From contig JABMNC010000046.1 in the NCBI GenBank assembly GCA_013205365.1, forward strand, positions 1 to 10,454: DNA of 10,454 nucleotides. Direction: 5' to 3'. Source of the DNA: Cryomorphaceae bacterium. Its GTDB lineage: Bacteria; Bacteroidota; Bacteroidia; Flavobacteriales; Schleiferiaceae. Within the stretch, counting starts at the first letter, position 1. Each line of letters opens with the position of its first letter. This document shows, piece after piece, positions 6,355 through 10,454 of this stretch. The notes below the pieces were generated by a model. That model did not search any database. It saw only the letters and a program-made list of their open reading frames with translations, and was not told where the DNA came from. The translations under genes were made by a program, and so were the position numbers.

Positions 6355-7116
6355 ATGAAAATTCTCGCCGGCAATTGGAAGATGAACACCTCCTTCGAAG
6401 AGGGCTACAACCTTATTGAAACCCTTAAAGCGGAACTCAGTCCGGAGCGTTTGGGAGACGTAGTGGTGGTTATTGCTCCGCCCTCTATTCAGCTCACGCA
6501 GGCGGTGGATCTGCTGGTGGACTATCCAGAGCTCGCCGTGGCAGCGCAAAACGGCCATGATGGGGACTACGGTGCCTTCACCGGCGAGGTCAGTATGGCT
6601 CAATTGGCCGATGCAGGGGCTGATGCGGTGATTATTGGTCACAGTGAGCGCCGCCAGTTCTTTGGTGAGTCCGATTCTGTGGTCAATAAGAAGGTGCTAT
6701 CGGCCCTAGAGCAGGAGCTTCGCCCCATAGTCTGTGTGGGCGAGGTCCTTGAACTACGCAAGGCGGGCAAGCACCTTTCGGCGGTAAAAGAACAGCTGCG
6801 CCTTGCCCTAGAGGGGGTAAGTGGCGACCTGGCTGAAAATCTTGTGATTGCCTACGAGCCGGTTTGGGCCATAGGGACTGGCGAGACGGCTACGGCCGCT
6901 CAAGCTCAAGAAATGCACGCCCACCTTCGCGGCTTGCTCCGCGAACTCTACGGCGACTTGGCCGACCACCTTCCCATTGTCTATGGGGGCTCCTGCAAGC
7001 CCAGCAACGCAGCCGAGCTCTTTGCTCAGGCCGACGTGAATGGCGGCCTGATAGGCGGTGCCTCGCTTGTGGCTGCGGATTTTATTGCTTTAGCAGACCT
7101 GCTTCACCAGTCCTAA
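6355..7116 (+). CDS. tpiA: triosephosphate isomerase
   Basis: Interconverts dihydroxyacetone phosphate and glyceraldehyde 3-phosphate in glycolysis and gluconeogenesis; a cytoplasmic TIM barrel, normally a dimer. The protein is 253 residues, a normal length. Active-site residues are all present: N7 and K9 in AGNWKMN, H96 in IIGHSERR, E168 in AYEPVWAIGTG (mobile loop 6 follows), and the phosphate-binding YGGS and GGLIGGASL near the C-terminus. The ATG at 6355 gives the classic MKILAGNWKMN start; the upstream ATT/ATG-like extension to 6331 would run back through the promoter element and adds non-conserved residues. It is followed directly by prmA with a 1-bp overlap (TAATG). Nothing unusual is seen in the coding sequence. 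Confidence 0.98.
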   Translation: MKILAGNWKMNTSFEEGYNLIETLKAELSPERLGDVVVVIAPPSIQLTQAVDLLVDYPELAVAAQNGHDGDYGAFTGEVSMAQLADAGADAVIIGHSERRQFFGESDSVVNKKVLSALEQELRPIVCVGEVLELRKAGKHLSAVKEQLRLALEGVSGDLAENLVIAYEPVWAIGTGETATAAQAQEMHAHLRGLLRELYGDLADHLPIVYGGSCKPSNAAELFAQADVNGGLIGGASLVAADFIALADLLHQS

Positions 7117-7955
7117 TGGACTACGTTGAGCTGCGCATCACCGCGAGCGATCCCCGAGCGATCGAACTTCTCTATGCCGACCTAGAGCCCCTTCAGGTCG
7201 AGGCGGTTCAGCAAGACGGCGACGACCTGCTAGCTTACATCCCCTCCGCATTGTGGACGGGTCAGGCGGAATTCCCCATGGCCTCTGCAATGGCTTCAAT
7301 TTCATGGACCGAGCGCCGCATTGCCCACCAGAATTGGAATGAGGTTTGGGAGTCTTCTTTTGATGCATTAAATATTGGCAGTGAGTTGATTATATATGCC
7401 CCCTTTCACAAGGGATTGAGGCTAGAAGACTACCGCTACCGCATTCAAATGCTTCCTAAAATGGCTTTTGGAACTGGGCATCACCCCACGACCTACCTGA
7501 TGCTTCAGCGGGTTCTTGAGGCTGATCTTCGGGGCCTTAAGGTGCTCGATATGGGCTGTGGAACCGCCATTTTGGCCATTCTTGCCCTGATGCATGGTGC
7601 CGAGCGGGCTCTGGGAATTGAGATTGAGCCCCACGCGGCCGATAACGCGCGCGAGCTCGTCGAACTGCATGAGCTAAGTAACCGATTGGAGGTTCGCACC
7701 GGCGACATTTCGGCCCTGCTGCCCGACGAAGACTTTGAGGTAATCTATGCCAACATTCACCGCAACGTCCTGCTCGCCGACATGGGGCGCTATGCTTCAG
7801 CACTAAAGCCCAGAGGTCAACTGCATTTGAGCGGATTCTACCGCGCCGACCTGCAGGCCATTGAGGCGGCGGCAAGGGCCGTCGGCCTGACACCCACCCA
7901 ACAGCACGAACGCGAATCTTGGCAGGTTCTGACTGTGGAAAAGCCGGTGAATTAA
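7116..7955 (+). CDS. prmA: ribosomal protein L11 methyltransferase
   Basis: S-adenosylmethionine-dependent methylation of ribosomal protein L11 in the cytoplasm. The 279 residues carry an N-terminal substrate-recognition part and, from about residue 90, a class I Rossmann methyltransferase. Seen motifs are NWNEVWE, typical of PrmA in this phylum, MAFGTGHHPTT (F118-H123 core), SAM-binding VLDMGCGT (143-150), an acidic strand end GIEIEPHA, and ANIHRNVLL (from 212) in place of the usual ANI-N loop. The ATG at 7116 overlaps the last base of the tpiA stop, and the protein then begins MDYVELRITAS, as expected; the frame is open further upstream inside tpiA but that part is shadow. In relatives I recall clpS next; here a large exported protein follows instead. 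Assignment is secure. Confidence 0.95.
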   Translation: MDYVELRITASDPRAIELLYADLEPLQVEAVQQDGDDLLAYIPSALWTGQAEFPMASAMASISWTERRIAHQNWNEVWESSFDALNIGSELIIYAPFHKGLRLEDYRYRIQMLPKMAFGTGHHPTTYLMLQRVLEADLRGLKVLDMGCGTAILAILALMHGAERALGIEIEPHAADNARELVELHELSNRLEVRTGDISALLPDEDFEVIYANIHRNVLLADMGRYASALKPRGQLHLSGFYRADLQAIEAAARAVGLTPTQQHERESWQVLTVEKPVN

Positions 7956-7961
7956 ACGCAT

Positions 7962-7972
7962 CGCGCGCGCGC
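7962..7972. repeat. alternating CG run
   Basis: Eleven bases of strictly alternating C and G in the gap after prmA. Such tracts can adopt Z-DNA under negative supercoiling, or may simply reflect polymerase slippage. Confidence 0.6.
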
Positions 7973-7978
7973 TGCAGC

Positions 7979-8004
7979 CCTGCAAATCGTGAGTACTTTG
8001 CAGG
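7979..8004 (+). promoter_or_regulatory. perfect hairpin covering the ribosome-binding region of the next gene
   Basis: CCTGCAAA (7979-7986) and TTTGCAGG (7997-8004) are exact reverse complements separated by a 10-base loop. The right arm includes most of AGGA (8002-8005), a Shine-Dalgarno-like motif 5 bases before the GTG start at 8011. In RNA the stem would hide that site. There is no trailing T-run, so it is not an ordinary intrinsic terminator of prmA. It could also be a DNA operator. Structure seen; role inferred. Confidence 0.5.
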
Positions 8005-8010
8005 ACACCT

Positions 8011-10454
8011 GTGAAATACTTCAGCGCCCTTTTTGCCCTTTTGCTCTGCACGGTTTTGCCGGCACAGACCCAGCGAAGTTTGGGCGCGTCCGAAGCCGAT
8101 TTTTGGCGAGACTTTAGCAAGCTCTATGCGGAATTTCTTCCTAAAAAAGAATCGGACCAGGACCTATTAAGCCTTAAGTCGGTCTACGACGACCCAAGCT
8201 GGGAGCTTCGTGCGGCCTTCCAAGATTTGACCCGCGAAATGCTGCGCAAACGAATCGTCGATGCCCAGTCATGGACGGAATGCATAAATCTCGCCGTAAG
8301 CTGGTACTCCAACGCAAGCGAACAAGCCCAGGCCCGGTGGTGGGCCGAGACCTCAGAGTTGGTGCAAAAAAGCAGTAGGGCCGCCCTCTCCGAGTACCTG
8401 CACACGGCTGCGGGAATGTCGGTCGGGTTCGGCTCCCCCAATGCGCGACTCCGCCTTTTTGAGGCAGGTCCCCTGCGTTGGGAACTGGAATTTGGCGACG
8501 CTACCCTTGACGAAGAATCGCCAAGTACCCGCTACCGCATCGAAGGGGCAGTACTCCGCGGCTACTTTAAAAACGATTCCACGCAAATAGACAGCCTCAG
8601 TGGTTGGTACGATCCGCGCAGCGCCCTGCTTACCGCCGAATCAGGCAGGGTGGATTGGTACCGAGCGGGCTATGGTTATGGCGAGGTCTTCAATGAGCTC
8701 GGCCGGTTCAACCTCGACCTTAGGCAGACCGGTTTTGCCGTAGACAGCGCCCTGCTTCAGAGTATGTACTACATCAATCAACCCCTGCGCGGACGGTTCG
8801 AGGAGCGCCTTGGTACGCGCAGTACTGCAGAGAACGCGATGTATCCTCGCTTTGAGGCCTATGCCAACGACCTGGTCATTCCCAACTTTTTTGAAGACGT
8901 AACCTACCGCGGGGGTTTCTCCCTAGTGGGCGCCAATTTCTTTGCCTCCGGAAGCCCTGAAACGCCTGCTGCCTTTGAATTCATGAGGGATTCTTCTCTG
9001 GCCGCAACCCTTAGGGCAGACCGTTTTGTGGTGAGGCCCACCGGCCTCTCCGCCAAGGTGAGCGCCTTCTCGCTCCGCTTGGGAACGGAGGATTCGCTTC
9101 ACCACGCCAAAGTCGAGGTCAAGTATGCCCCAGACTCCCGAGAACTTCAAGTGTTCCGGCCCGACCAAGGTCTTGCCATAAAGCCCTTTAGCGACAGCTA
9201 CCACAACGTGACCATTGACCTTGACCAGCTGCGCTGGACCACCAGCGAGCCGAGGCTGTTTTTGAGCGGACTCAACATGGGCAGTGGAGCACCCATGACC
9301 ATTGAGAGCGACCAGTACTACCGAAACACCCGCTACGTCGCCCTTCAAGGATTTGAAAGCGAGAATCCCTTGGTTCTGCTCGACCAGGTAGGTCAGGGGG
9401 CCATGGGAGCGCGTATGACCATTAAAGAAGTGGCCGTTGGCATGGGTATGCCCGTCGACCCCTGTGAGCGCTTGATGATGGAGTACCATTTGAAGGGCTT
9501 TGTGCGCTACCGCCCCGAAGACCGCAGCCTTGAGGTTCTTCCTAAAACGGGCGAGTACGTCATGAACCACCGCAAAAACCGCGACTACGATGTAATCCAG
9601 TTTGAGTCCGTAGTCCCCGATGGGATGAACGCCGAGCTCAACCTTTTGAACTTCGACCTTGAGGTGGTAGGCGTAGACCGAATTTGGCTCAGCGATTCCC
9701 AAAAAGTCAGCCTGCACCCCGTCGGCGGTCGTCTGCTGCTGCACGAGGGTTTGGATTTTGACTTTGACGGACTCATTCGCGCCGGAAGATTTGAGTTTTT
9801 TGGGCGCGAGCATCAGTTCGACTACCAGGATTTTAGCTTTAGAATGCCCGCCGTGGATTCCATGCGGTTTTTTGTGCCGGCTTTTGAGCTCAATGAGCAG
9901 GGCGAGCGACCCCTGGTGCGCGTGCGCAATACGCTGCAGGATATTTCGGGCGACCTTTATATTGACCGGCCCGACAACAAGTCAAGCACCCTTTTAAGCC
10001 CAGAATACCCCATTTTTAAGTCGGGCAAGGGCGCTAAAATATACTACGATAAGGTCGAGAAGGGCGTTTATGCACGGTCTAGGTTTTATGTAGACCTCGA
10101 TGCATTTACCATCGATTCGCTCGACAACGCACGCACCGAGAGCCTTGGTTTTGAGTCAACCTTCTTTAGCGCCGGAATCTTTGCCGCTCGTCGTCAGGTG
10201 ATTAAAGTTCAGCGCGATTATTCCCTCGGATTCATCGAAGAAACCGGCCCGGAGGGTTGGGCGGCCTACCCCTCGATGGGCACTGACGCGGGCAAGGTCC
10301 GAGGAAGCGTGCAGTTGTCTTTGAGCGGATTCCGCTTCAAGGGCGACCTGACCTACCAGAGGGCCCGGGCAAGTTCCGATGAATTTCGTCTTTATCCGGA
10401 CTCGACCAAGGGCCGCGGAACCTTTGATCTTCAGGAGTTGGCCGGTGCAGCGCG
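8011..10454 (+). CDS. very large exported protein of unknown function, 3' end outside window (partial)
   Basis: The frame is open from GTG 8011 to the window edge, 814 codons without a stop; an in-frame TGA at 7990-7992 rules out a more distant start. The first 18 residues (MKYFSALFALLLCTVLPA) form a clear signal peptide with probable cleavage after A18; there is no convincing lipobox. A helical N-terminal part (20-130) precedes a long, strand-rich body without Cys pairs or known catalytic motifs. Conserved-looking stretches include GVDRIWLSDSQKVSLHP (from 554), FDFDGLIRAGRFEFFG (from 583), YIDRPDNKSS (from 650) and DLDAFTIDSLDN (from 695). These resemble a conserved family of about 1500-residue uncharacterised Bacteroidota proteins that I recall, which fits the missing C-terminus. 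The beta-rich, exported nature suggests a periplasmic or outer-membrane-associated role, but no function can be assigned. It sits 55 bp after prmA, behind a hairpin. Confidence 0.85.
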   Translation, partial: MKYFSALFALLLCTVLPAQTQRSLGASEADFWRDFSKLYAEFLPKKESDQDLLSLKSVYDDPSWELRAAFQDLTREMLRKRIVDAQSWTECINLAVSWYSNASEQAQARWWAETSELVQKSSRAALSEYLHTAAGMSVGFGSPNARLRLFEAGPLRWELEFGDATLDEESPSTRYRIEGAVLRGYFKNDSTQIDSLSGWYDPRSALLTAESGRVDWYRAGYGYGEVFNELGRFNLDLRQTGFAVDSALLQSMYYINQPLRGRFEERLGTRSTAENAMYPRFEAYANDLVIPNFFEDVTYRGGFSLVGANFFASGSPETPAAFEFMRDSSLAATLRADRFVVRPTGLSAKVSAFSLRLGTEDSLHHAKVEVKYAPDSRELQVFRPDQGLAIKPFSDSYHNVTIDLDQLRWTTSEPRLFLSGLNMGSGAPMTIESDQYYRNTRYVALQGFESENPLVLLDQVGQGAMGARMTIKEVAVGMGMPVDPCERLMMEYHLKGFVRYRPEDRSLEVLPKTGEYVMNHRKNRDYDVIQFESVVPDGMNAELNLLNFDLEVVGVDRIWLSDSQKVSLHPVGGRLLLHEGLDFDFDGLIRAGRFEFFGREHQFDYQDFSFRMPAVDSMRFFVPAFELNEQGERPLVRVRNTLQDISGDLYIDRPDNKSSTLLSPEYPIFKSGKGAKIYYDKVEKGVYARSRFYVDLDAFTIDSLDNARTESLGFESTFFSAGIFAARRQVIKVQRDYSLGFIEETGPEGWAAYPSMGTDAGKVRGSVQLSLSGFRFKGDLTYQRARASSDEFRLYPDSTKGRGTFDLQELAGAA

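Noticed and set aside
6864..7115. Upstream extension of the prmA frame
   Set aside because: Entirely within tpiA coding sequence; the ATG at 7116 gives the expected PrmA N-terminus and a typical 1-bp overlap.
8923..9813. 296-codon open frame on the minus strand
   Set aside because: Lies wholly inside the giant exported protein gene, whose frame has a signal peptide and familiar segments. The antisense translation has no recognisable motif and looks like a shadow of biased codon use.
1..10454. CRISPR arrays, tRNA or rRNA genes, insertion sequences, riboswitches
   Set aside because: No spaced direct repeats, transposase-like reading frames, terminal repeats or recognisable RNA gene cores were seen; nearly all sequence is accounted for by protein genes.

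Overview
The window looks like chromosomal DNA from a member of the Bacteroidota, probably a flavobacterial lineage with fairly GC-rich DNA. Three things point there. The set folP / DUF1599 / DoxX-type membrane protein (BT_3928-like) / ABC permease / tpiA / prmA is one I associate with this phylum. Leaders are A-rich and mostly lack a Shine-Dalgarno motif, and one gene has a TAnnTTTG promoter element. The large secreted protein at the right edge resembles a conserved Bacteroidota family. This assignment comes from memory of families and gene order; no database was searched.

Layout, left to right. A SpoIID/LytB-type cell-wall protein enters from the left edge (1-920, +). A compact ComEC/Rec2 DNA-uptake channel follows (964-2604, +). 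It converges, with a 6-bp gap, on folP (dihydropteroate synthase, 2611-3462, -). Only 11 bp separate the folP GTG from the divergent DUF1599 gene (3474-4013, +). Then comes a rightward, closely spaced series: a 37-residue single-span membrane protein (4069-4182), a DoxX/MauE-type membrane protein with a thioredoxin-like tail (4204-5334), an OppB/DppB-type permease overlapping it by 4 bp (5331-6320), triosephosphate isomerase (6355-7116), ribosomal protein L11 methyltransferase overlapping tpiA by 1 bp (7116-7955), and a very large exported protein of unknown function starting at GTG 8011 and running off the right edge.

Most genes are housekeeping: wall remodelling, DNA uptake, folate synthesis, glycolysis and ribosome methylation. 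There is no sign of mobile elements, CRISPR, rRNA or tRNA genes, and no stretch above 300 bases lacks a gene. I found no clearly new multi-gene system. The parts most worth a second look are the exported giant with a perfect hairpin covering its only Shine-Dalgarno-like site, the 37-residue membrane protein preceded by an operator-like palindrome, the internally duplicated DUF1599 protein, and the altered MHxxG-type segment in FolP.
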